This document shows, in pieces, positions 30,661-37,049 of a stretch of DNA of 37,049 nucleotides. Within the stretch, counting starts at the first letter, position 1. The number at the start of each line of letters is the position of its first letter. Origin of the DNA: an uncultured Alphaproteobacteria bacterium (GTDB lineage Bacteria; Pseudomonadota; Alphaproteobacteria; Rickettsiales; UBA1997). The position numbers were made by a program, and so were the translations under genes. The DNA is taken from positions 1 through 37,049 of the forward strand of contig CAIYMZ010000066.1 in assembly GCA_903927415.1 (NCBI GenBank). Reading direction: 5' to 3'. The notes under the pieces were generated by a model, which was not told the DNA's origin, made no database searches, and saw only the letters and a list, made by a program, of their open reading frames with translations.

Positions 30661-32652
30661 CTAATATTGCCAAACTGCTTTAAAATAAAATGTTCGACCT
30701 ACTTGAGTTTTGTTGTTGAAGAGACCTGCCTTAAACTCTTGATGACGCTGATCTAGTAAATTTTGAATTCCGATACTCAAATCAAGATTTCGTGTCGGAA
30801 GATAGCCAACCCTAGTATCAAGTCTAAAGTAAGATGGAAGGCCTGCTGAGGCCGTCATTATTCCGCCACTAGTGGCAGCAGTTGCGCCAGCTGTTGGAAG
30901 GTCGTCAACGTAATAGAGAATATTATCAAACTCAATTTTGGATGTGAGATTGTAAAAAGATTTTAATTTAAACTGATTTCTAGGAGACTGCCCTTCGCCA
31001 AATTCAAGCGCAGTAGTAGCGGTATTATCGCTAGAATAGTGGTAGGTATGAAGGGTAATTTTTAAATAATCGTAGCTGGCTTCTAACTTCCAATTATTTG
31101 TTACTTGCCATTTTGTTGAGAGTTCAAAACCGTAAGATTCACCATAGCCATTATTAGCATCGATGTATTTTCCTGCAGAAAGTTTTTCAAATGTTCTTAG
31201 GTTGGTGTAGCGATTAAAAAACGTTGTTGTGTCAATGGAAACCTTGCTCGTTGGTTTAACTCTATAACCAGCCTCATAAGCTAATAGGTCTTCAGAATTA
31301 TAACCTGTTTGACCTTGCTGCAGTCCGTTATACAAGTTCAATCCATCTTCACCTCTGGTAGGTGTTCTAACTGCCCTAGAAACAGAAGCCCATAAAGTCT
31401 GATTACGAGAGGGGTAATATGCTAATTTTGCATTAGGCATATATTCAAAACCGGTAAAATTATTATTCAGAAATTTTGAACCTATGGTGAGATATAATTT
31501 ATCAGCTATAATTCCGATCTTTTCTTGTAAGAACCCGCTATAGACATAGCTATTCATGTTATCTGGATTGTAATTGAAAGGAGTAATACTTCCCACATTA
31601 CTTTCTTCGATATCATCATTAACGCGTCTATAGCCAAGACCCCAAGTAAACTGATTTTCTTTTGAAGCATTGTAAAAATGCTGAAAATCAATGTCGTAAG
31701 TTCTGGCACTTCTTTGCAAAACAGGAATGTGGAATTGATCATAATCGAAATAAGTATTCACCACGATATTCGACTTCTTAGATATTTTTTGATCCCAATT
31801 AACCACGATATTAGCACCGCGTGAATCTTTGTCATTTTGGTCAGGATTTGACAGAGTGGCAAAATAATTTTTTGCTGTGCCACTATAGATATCGCCATGA
31901 ACCGAAACTGTGCTATCCTTGATTGAGCTAATGTCGTATCTGAACCCAGCTCTATCTTGCCTATTTCCATCATGATTTCTTCCTTTTGAGTTATTCCCCG
32001 GAGCATTTGAATCAAACTTATCCAAGCCATCTCTAACCGCATTTTTTACGTAAAATCTGTAACTATCTTTCGCTACCGTTGTTCCACCATACCTAGCTTC
32101 AGTTATTGACTTATCTTGATTACCAAAAATCTGCGAGACATACACTCCCTGTGTTTGAACGGCACTTTTCGTGATAATGTTAATAACACCGTTAACCGCA
32201 TTAGCACCCCAAATTGTTCCTCCCGGACCTCTGACAACTTCAATTCTATCGATATCTTCAATTACATAATCTTGAACATCCCAAAGCACGCCAGAAAATA
32301 GAGGTGTATAGATAATTCTGCCATCAATCATAACGAGAAGTTTGTTGGAATATTCGCTGTTAAAACCTCTAGCTGAAATTGCCCATTTATTACCATTCAC
32401 CCGAGCAACTTGCATACCAGGAACTAGGCGTAAAGCCTCTGGAATTGAAGTTGCGCCCGATCTTCTGATTTCTTCAGACCCAAGAACGTATGTGGCAGAT
32501 GGGGCATCGAAAGCATTTTCTTTCTTTTTGGATAATGAAAAAATTTCAGGATTAAATGAGGCGTTAAAATCTTTTTTATCCTCTGCATTTACTGCTTCGC
32601 AAAAAATTAAAAAAATAACCAATAACTTGAGGATCAGTTTCATAGTTTTCAT
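30661..32652 (-). CDS. TonB-dependent outer-membrane receptor
   Basis: From the ATG at 32652 it encodes 663 residues. A signal peptide (cut near NA-23) is followed by a plug domain (about 45-163) with ARGFNSEYSNKLLVMIDGR, IDRIEVVRGPGGTIWGANAVNGVINIITK and PEALRLVPGM. The rest is a beta barrel with alternating aromatic strands, ending in RTFYFKAVWQY, whose terminal aromatic residue suits outer-membrane assembly. The substrate (siderophore, cobalamin, sugar or other) cannot be read from sequence. It lies between the acyltransferase and YfiR-like genes on one leftward transcript. A TTG at 32664 would only add four residues. Confidence 0.9.
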   Translation of the reverse strand: MKTMKLILKLLVIFLIFCEAVNAEDKKDFNASFNPEIFSLSKKKENAFDAPSATYVLGSEEIRRSGATSIPEALRLVPGMQVARVNGNKWAISARGFNSEYSNKLLVMIDGRIIYTPLFSGVLWDVQDYVIEDIDRIEVVRGPGGTIWGANAVNGVINIITKSAVQTQGVYVSQIFGNQDKSITEARYGGTTVAKDSYRFYVKNAVRDGLDKFDSNAPGNNSKGRNHDGNRQDRAGFRYDISSIKDSTVSVHGDIYSGTAKNYFATLSNPDQNDKDSRGANIVVNWDQKISKKSNIVVNTYFDYDQFHIPVLQRSARTYDIDFQHFYNASKENQFTWGLGYRRVNDDIEESNVGSITPFNYNPDNMNSYVYSGFLQEKIGIIADKLYLTIGSKFLNNNFTGFEYMPNAKLAYYPSRNQTLWASVSRAVRTPTRGEDGLNLYNGLQQGQTGYNSEDLLAYEAGYRVKPTSKVSIDTTTFFNRYTNLRTFEKLSAGKYIDANNGYGESYGFELSTKWQVTNNWKLEASYDYLKITLHTYHYSSDNTATTALEFGEGQSPRNQFKLKSFYNLTSKIEFDNILYYVDDLPTAGATAATSGGIMTASAGLPSYFRLDTRVGYLPTRNLDLSIGIQNLLDQRHQEFKAGLFNNKTQVGRTFYFKAVWQY

Positions 32653-32698
32653 AATTTTTAGCAAAAAATGTTAATAATTTAAGAGCCTGATAACGCAT

Positions 32699-33457
32699 TT
32701 AAAGAACTTTGACGCACATTGGAAACATTCGTAAAAAGTTATAAGTTTCTTTTTGTTTCCAAGGATAATTTAACACAATGATGAGCTGATGATTTAATCT
32801 CTTAAATACAATTCGATACTCTCGAGCTATAGCCAGAAGACTGATACCAACTACATAATGATGATTTCGATTTTTTGATTCTGAGATTATTTTTTCAAAT
32901 ATTTTTTCGGTTACAGAACGATCTCTGTGATTTTTTGCCACAACCACTCCCGACACTTCGCTATAACTTAAGCCACTTCTTTCATCCAAAGTTTTTAAAA
33001 CTTCTGTATAATTATACCTAGTGTTTGGAATCTCGTTTGACAAAAGTTCACAATCTTCGGAGAACATTACGCACGCACCGCCAACTAGCTGACCATTTTT
33101 TAGGGCAATAAAAATTTGACCCTGCTTGTCAAATTCACTTTCAAATTGATTAAAATTTTCAAATCCCCACTCATCACGATAGGCCTCATAACGCAAAGCA
33201 TAATACTCATTCAGCAACTTTTGATCTTTTGTAGCAAAAACTTTTATCTCTGATTCTTGAGCTAACTGCTGAACAATCTCTGCATTAACTTTTTCAAAAA
33301 TCGGGATTACATCTCCCCCTCTTTCGATTGTTACAAAATTTTGAATCTGTCCGATCGAATTAGTATTTTGGTTAATTGTGTTGAATCGATTTAACTCCGT
33401 ATCACCTACGACATCAATCATATCAACAGACCTTAGTGGTATCGTTCTGTCTGACAT
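32699..33457 (-). CDS. LuxI/FeeM-like N-acyltransferase (GNAT fold)
   Basis: From the ATG at 33457 the protein has 252 residues. The central part resembles the autoinducer-synthase/N-acyl amino acid synthase fold: YYALRYEAYRDEWGF (86-100, with the conserved arginine R89), an acidic ESEFD (106-110), then IFIALKNGQLVGGACVMF (115-132). Such enzymes use acyl-CoA or acyl-ACP to make N-acyl homoserine lactones or N-acyl amino acids. The first ~60 residues are unlike those families. The start was chosen because GGAGAG lies 4 nt upstream of this ATG, whereas the earlier ATGs at 33469 and 33478 lack one. It heads the leftward operon, 46 bp before the receptor gene. Confidence 0.6.
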   Translation of the reverse strand: MSDRTIPLRSVDMIDVVGDTELNRFNTINQNTNSIGQIQNFVTIERGGDVIPIFEKVNAEIVQQLAQESEIKVFATKDQKLLNEYYALRYEAYRDEWGFENFNQFESEFDKQGQIFIALKNGQLVGGACVMFSEDCELLSNEIPNTRYNYTEVLKTLDERSGLSYSEVSGVVVAKNHRDRSVTEKIFEKIISESKNRNHHYVVGISLLAIAREYRIVFKRLNHQLIIVLNYPWKQKETYNFLRMFPMCVKVL

Positions 33458-33541
33458 TATACTCTCCATTACTTGCATGTTAGTTCATATTTTTAACTTA
33501 AGATATTTTTGGAAAAAAATTCTCATAGTACAAAAAATTAT

Positions 33542-33570
33542 TTGACAGCACTCGCTTGCAAACATAGAAA
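33542..33570 (+). promoter_or_regulatory. Possible sigma70 promoter of the hybrid kinase gene
   Basis: TTGACA (33542-33547) and TAGAAA (33565-33570) are 17 bp apart. The implied 5' leader of about 140 nt contains aaccaatt-aa-aattggtt (33653-33670) and three tctgaaa/tcagaaa-like repeats (about 33611-33645), which could be regulatory. The 263-bp divergent region 33458-33720 holds no gene. Confidence 0.35.
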
Positions 33571-33720
33571 ATTTGCAACACGAAATAAAATCAAAGCTTC
33601 CGACAAAACGTCTGAAAGCAAGGTCAGAAAGTCTCTGGTCTGAAAAAAACACAACCAATTAAAATTGGTTTTATAGCATCAATGCCAACCTGTTCCAAAA
33701 AGAGATACTGTTTTTAATCA

Positions 33721-36570
33721 ATGATGTTCAAGGGCTCAAACAAGTTTAAAATAAAAAGTCAGCCCATCCTCAAAGCCCATTCAACTTTAAAAAAATCGAT
33801 CAATAGAAGAATTTCTTACTACCTCGCTTTGTTTTTCTTTGGAAAAAACGACTATCACCATGACAAAATCATAAAGCGCAGCGCAATTGATCCCTCATAT
33901 CCCTCAAGATTTAGAAAAATTCTCAAAAGACATGAGAGAATTTTTCATCCCAAAAAAAGAAAAAAAGAAAAAATGGATCTTGGCCGCGCCTATTCAATCT
34001 TTTCCTACGTTTTAATTTTTTTGATACTGGGTTGGATCGTTCTTAACACCTTCATGATTCATCGCAATTTTTGGATAGCCTTAGAAAAACAGGTAATATT
34101 CCAAAGTGGCGTGATCGAAAAAGCGACTACTTCGCTGATGAGCTCTGTCGACAATTACATGAACTATGTCGGTGATAAACTTTTAACCCTTAAAGGCGAA
34201 AAAGATAAAAAAATTATCGCACAAATTCTAAAAAAAACTCTGAATAAAGATGCTCTACAGAGAAACGTTTCATCTTGGATGAGCATCAGCTTCGTGGATG
34301 CCAACTCAAAAGTCATAGTCACCTCAGAAGATGGAGTTTTAAAAAAACCAATCGAACCGAAAGAATATTTTCCGATTAAAGAGGCTGAGCGGAAAAATGC
34401 TTGGCGCCTAAAGATTGGCAAAATGATCCACATCGAAACCGACATCGCTCTTTACGACATGTTGCCTGCTGCGCTACGCATTGATTATGATGATTTAAAG
34501 CCAATCGGCACTTTCATCGCTCAACTTCCAGTCGAAGTAATTCAGCGCCAAATTGATTGGGTCTTTGGCGATGAGGATGTTTGTTATATGCTGCTCGATA
34601 CCAATTACGATTTACTTGCCCATTCAACCAATTTTCCAAAAGAAAATTTTGATAAAACTGCCGTCAAATCAAAAAGCTACTTACGCGAAATAGTTGAGCA
34701 AAATCGTGGAGCTATCAACGATCCTTTGCCGCTGTCATTTAAAATGGATAAATGCGTCTTTACGCATTTTCAAAAATCACCAGAATATCACATCACTGCA
34801 ATCGCCGGCTACCATCAACATAAAGCTTTCAAAAATCTTGGCTTCCAACTTTTAGTTTCAGTTGGTCAATCAATTGGTGTGGCAATTTTTTTCATGAGCA
34901 CAATTTTCATTTTTAGGCGAATGAAAATTGGACCATTCGTGAGCGAGCTGATTAACGCTAGAATTGCGGCGGAAGCGGCAAGCGTAGCAAAAAGCCAATT
35001 CCTCTCCAACATGTCTCACGAGTTACGCACTCCGATGAATGGCATTATTGGCATGAGTCAGGCCTTACGTGAATCTGGAAAATTGCAAGATGATGAACTC
35101 GATCAGGCCAGCACAATTTATCGTTCTGCCGATGCATTGCTTATCATCCTCAATGACATTCTCAATTTTTCTAAAATCGAAGCACGAAAAATTGAGTTAG
35201 AATTGATCACCTTCAATCTACGCGATTTAGTTGAAGACGTTTCCAACTTGATGTCCTCAAGCGCCAACAATAAAGGATTGGAAATTCTCACCGACATTGA
35301 CAGCACAGTGCCATCTTCTCTGATTTGCGATCCAGGAAGAATTCGTCAAGTCATGAATAACCTCATCAACAACGCCATCAAATTCACTTCTTACGGAGAA
35401 ATTCTCATAGAAATTAATCTCGAAAAAACCGAAAATAATTCCCACTTCATCAAGTTTAACATCAGAGATAGCGGCATTGGCATTGCGCCAGAAAAAATTA
35501 AAAACATGTTTAGCGTTTTCATGCAAGTCGACATGTCCACAACCAGAAAATATGGCGGAACTGGCCTTGGCCTCTCAATTTGCAAAGAGCTAGTGGAATT
35601 GATGCATGGCCAAATCGGCATCACAAGTGAACAAGGCAAGGGCTCAAATTTCTGGTTCACGATTCCGATGCAAAAATCAGAAAATGTTGATGAGGATATT
35701 CATCTCAAACAAAAAAGTGAGTTGGTCGGCAAAAAAATTACTCTCATTGAAAATAACAAGACTGCACAGAAAGTTTTTGGTAAATATTTTAACAAACTCC
35801 AACTTCAGAATCAGATTATAAGCGTTTCCAACGACATCAACGACATAACAGAAAAAACAAATTTGGTTTTACTTGAGCTCGAAAAATCAAATAATCTTGA
35901 TGCGATTCTTATCAGTCATAATTCTCATGCCGGCATTGATGCCACTAATATTGCCGAAAAAATTAAACTCAGTGAAAAATTAAAAAATATTCCGCTGGTT
36001 CTATTGATATCAATTCAAGAAAAATTAAAAATCCCGCAAGAAAAATTAACACTTTTCAATCGCAGCATTACCAAACCAATTAAGCAGGAACGCTTGTTGA
36101 TGGCTTTGTTCTTTGTAATGAAAATTACTTATTACGAAGAGGACGGCGCCTTAATTGAAAAATCTCAAATCAAGGAGGAGGCCTTACAAACCAAGGGGCT
36201 ACATGTGTTACTCTGCGAAGATAACGAGGTAAATGTGAAAGTCGCGATGGTGATTCTAAAGCGCTTCGGCTTTCAACTTGATTTTGCCGAAAATGGTCAA
36301 GAAGCGGTGAATAAGTTTCTTCATATCAAATATGATTTGATCCTCATGGATTGCATGATGCCAGTAATGGACGGATTCGAAGCCACTAAAAAAATCAGAG
36401 AAATTGAAAAGGAAAAAGGTGTTGAAAAGCCAATATTAATTTTCGCCCTCACCGCCAATGCCAGCGAAGAAGACAGAAAAAAATGTATTGAATATGGCAT
36501 GAATGACTTTGTTTCAAAGCCAATCAGACGAGAATCGATCGATGATTTACTGCAGCGCTGGGTAAAATAA
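33721..36570 (+). CDS. Hybrid sensor histidine kinase with degenerate and canonical receiver domains
   Basis: This 949-residue inner-membrane kinase has a basic cytoplasmic N-terminus (1-85), TM1 (about 93-113), an extracytoplasmic sensor (about 115-375) that may be Cache-like, and TM2 (about 376-398). The HisKA domain has H433 in SNMSHELRTPMN. The ATPase domain shows an N box around N546-N551, DSGIGI (583-588) and GGTGLGLSI (612-620). A first receiver-like domain (about 670-797) has lost the acceptor aspartate, though it keeps a TKP lysine (K785). The second (about 827-948) has D877 (LMDCMMP) and K933. There is no Hpt domain; one is encoded in the divergent operon. The stimulus is unknown. 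Confidence 0.93.
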   Translation: MMFKGSNKFKIKSQPILKAHSTLKKSINRRISYYLALFFFGKNDYHHDKIIKRSAIDPSYPSRFRKILKRHERIFHPKKRKKEKMDLGRAYSIFSYVLIFLILGWIVLNTFMIHRNFWIALEKQVIFQSGVIEKATTSLMSSVDNYMNYVGDKLLTLKGEKDKKIIAQILKKTLNKDALQRNVSSWMSISFVDANSKVIVTSEDGVLKKPIEPKEYFPIKEAERKNAWRLKIGKMIHIETDIALYDMLPAALRIDYDDLKPIGTFIAQLPVEVIQRQIDWVFGDEDVCYMLLDTNYDLLAHSTNFPKENFDKTAVKSKSYLREIVEQNRGAINDPLPLSFKMDKCVFTHFQKSPEYHITAIAGYHQHKAFKNLGFQLLVSVGQSIGVAIFFMSTIFIFRRMKIGPFVSELINARIAAEAASVAKSQFLSNMSHELRTPMNGIIGMSQALRESGKLQDDELDQASTIYRSADALLIILNDILNFSKIEARKIELELITFNLRDLVEDVSNLMSSSANNKGLEILTDIDSTVPSSLICDPGRIRQVMNNLINNAIKFTSYGEILIEINLEKTENNSHFIKFNIRDSGIGIAPEKIKNMFSVFMQVDMSTTRKYGGTGLGLSICKELVELMHGQIGITSEQGKGSNFWFTIPMQKSENVDEDIHLKQKSELVGKKITLIENNKTAQKVFGKYFNKLQLQNQIISVSNDINDITEKTNLVLLELEKSNNLDAILISHNSHAGIDATNIAEKIKLSEKLKNIPLVLLISIQEKLKIPQEKLTLFNRSITKPIKQERLLMALFFVMKITYYEEDGALIEKSQIKEEALQTKGLHVLLCEDNEVNVKVAMVILKRFGFQLDFAENGQEAVNKFLHIKYDLILMDCMMPVMDGFEATKKIREIEKEKGVEKPILIFALTANASEEDRKKCIEYGMNDFVSKPIRRESIDDLLQRWVK

Positions 36571-36653
36571 GGTCTAACTCAAAAACGCTTCGGATTTTTT
36601 TTGGTAACACTGAAAAGAGTGATTACAAACCACCCCATCTCCTCACGTCGCCA

Positions 36654-36676
36654 AAAACAGCCATTCAGGCTGTTTT
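36654..36676. terminator. Intrinsic terminator between lepA and the hybrid kinase (convergent)
   Basis: Nine-base arms aaaacagcc and ggctgtttt enclose attca. It starts 1 nt after the lepA stop on the leftward strand, where the stem runs into five Ts, and it also has a short T-run on the + strand, so it can serve both convergent genes. The 83 bp from 36571 to 36653 hold only a T-tract. Confidence 0.8.
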
Positions 36677-36677
36677 C

Positions 36678-37049
36678 TCACTCATCCAACCGCAGCGCCG
36701 CCAAAAACGCACTCTGCGGAATCTCAACATTCCCAATCTCCCGCATTTTTTTCTTCCCCTTTTTCTGCTTATCCAAAAGTTTTCTCTTTCGAGAAATATC
36801 TCCGCCGTAGCACTTCGCAGTCACGTCTTTCCTCATCGCCGACACAGTTTCCCGCGCCACAATCTTCCCACCAATCGCCGCTTGAATCGCAATCGCAAAC
36901 ATTTGCCGCGGAATTAATTCCTTCAATTTTGCACAAATTTTTCTGCCGCGAGATTCAGCGTGAGTTTTGTGAGTGATGTATGAAAGAGCGTCCACAGGCT
37001 CTCCATTGACCATGATTGTCAGCTTCACTAAATTAGTTTCTTCGTAACC
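36678..37049 (-). CDS. lepA: Elongation factor 4 (LepA), C-terminal part only
   Basis: The window shows the last 123-124 residues; the frame continues past the right edge (YEETNLVKL, then MVNGEPVDALS). The region matches the LepA-specific C-terminal domain: KICAKLKELIPRQMFAIAIQAAIGGKI, then TAKCYGGDISRKRKLLDKQKKGKKKMREIGNVEIPQSAFLA, with the hallmark lysine/arginine-rich tract. LepA is a ribosome-associated GTPase that helps translation under ionic stress. It ends just before a shared terminator and is convergent with the hybrid kinase gene. Confidence 0.96.
   Translation of the reverse strand, partial: GYEETNLVKLTIMVNGEPVDALSYITHKTHAESRGRKICAKLKELIPRQMFAIAIQAAIGGKIVARETVSAMRKDVTAKCYGGDISRKRKLLDKQKKGKKKMREIGNVEIPQSAFLAALRLDE

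Noticed and set aside
32679..32695. aagagcctgataacgca resembling the MITE end
   Set aside because: Only about the first nine bases match the terminal repeat and no partner end was found nearby.
33653..33670. aaccaatt-aa-aattggtt hairpin as a terminator
   Set aside because: Only two G/C pairs in each arm and just a short T-stretch; it lies upstream of the kinase gene where no transcript would be expected to end.
36580..36604. aaaacgcttcggatttttttt as a terminator of the kinase gene
   Set aside because: The stem does not pair beyond a few bases; the better hairpin is at 36654-36676.
1..37049. tRNA, rRNA or riboswitch genes
   Set aside because: The gaps were read by eye and no cloverleaf, CCA-ending gene or known riboswitch core was recognised; a covariance-model scan would be needed to exclude small RNAs.

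Overview
The window is an AT-rich bacterial chromosome segment, densely packed with genes, most likely from an alphaproteobacterium. The main evidence is the F0 ATP synthase block a-c-b'-b (atpB, atpE, atpF', atpF) standing apart from any F1 genes, which is the split arrangement typical of that class. Separate nuoA, nuoB and nuoC genes, an IalB-like secreted protein and an ankyrin-repeat protein fit the same picture. Host-association is possible (ankyrin repeats, a RhuM-Fic protein, dispersed palindromes as in Rickettsia). The cell nevertheless keeps arginine, lysine/diaminopimelate, biotin and purine genes, so it is not an extremely reduced endosymbiont. No rRNA, tRNA or CRISPR array was seen.

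Layout: (1) 1-4260, cell-envelope sugars: the tail of an MscS-like channel, two overlapping glycosyltransferases, a dTDP-sugar 3,4-ketoisomerase, a PLP sugar aminotransferase and rfbA. (2) 4378-10971, a leftward run argG, rhuM-fic, purN, def, a GspF/PilC-like gene, bioD, argB, which continues into rfbA and the aminotransferase; several junctions are 1-4 nt overlaps. (3) 11078-14375, rightward: a GNAT, a small membrane protein, yihY, folC. (4) 14360-16412, leftward nuoA-nuoB-nuoC plus a small membrane protein; dapA diverges from nuoA. (5) 17358-19514, leftward: an IalB-like protein, a small membrane protein, an ankyrin protein. (6) 19663-24423, rightward: F0 genes, then pheT. (7) 24663-28742, a 1359-residue protein of unknown function behind a MITE-like element, convergent with ispH. 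(8) 29772-36570, a signalling locus: a leftward operon (LuxI/FeeM-like acyltransferase, TonB-dependent receptor, YfiR-like periplasmic protein, stand-alone Hpt) divergent from a large hybrid histidine kinase. (9) The C-terminal end of lepA at the right edge.

The most unusual feature is a set of small repeats. Five arrays, each of four 7-bp units with a CTNNCGM-like consensus, lie in this window: three in-frame inside pheT, one in-frame inside folC, and one forming a large hairpin between nuoA and nuoB. folC also carries a 76-bp compound palindrome translated in-frame. Related GC-rich palindromes lie between genes at about 4.3, 9.66, 21.9 and 24.5 kb, the last nested in a 188-bp MITE-like element. 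The second lead is the signalling locus: the hybrid kinase has no Hpt domain of its own, while the divergent operon supplies one together with receptor-like and acyltransferase proteins.
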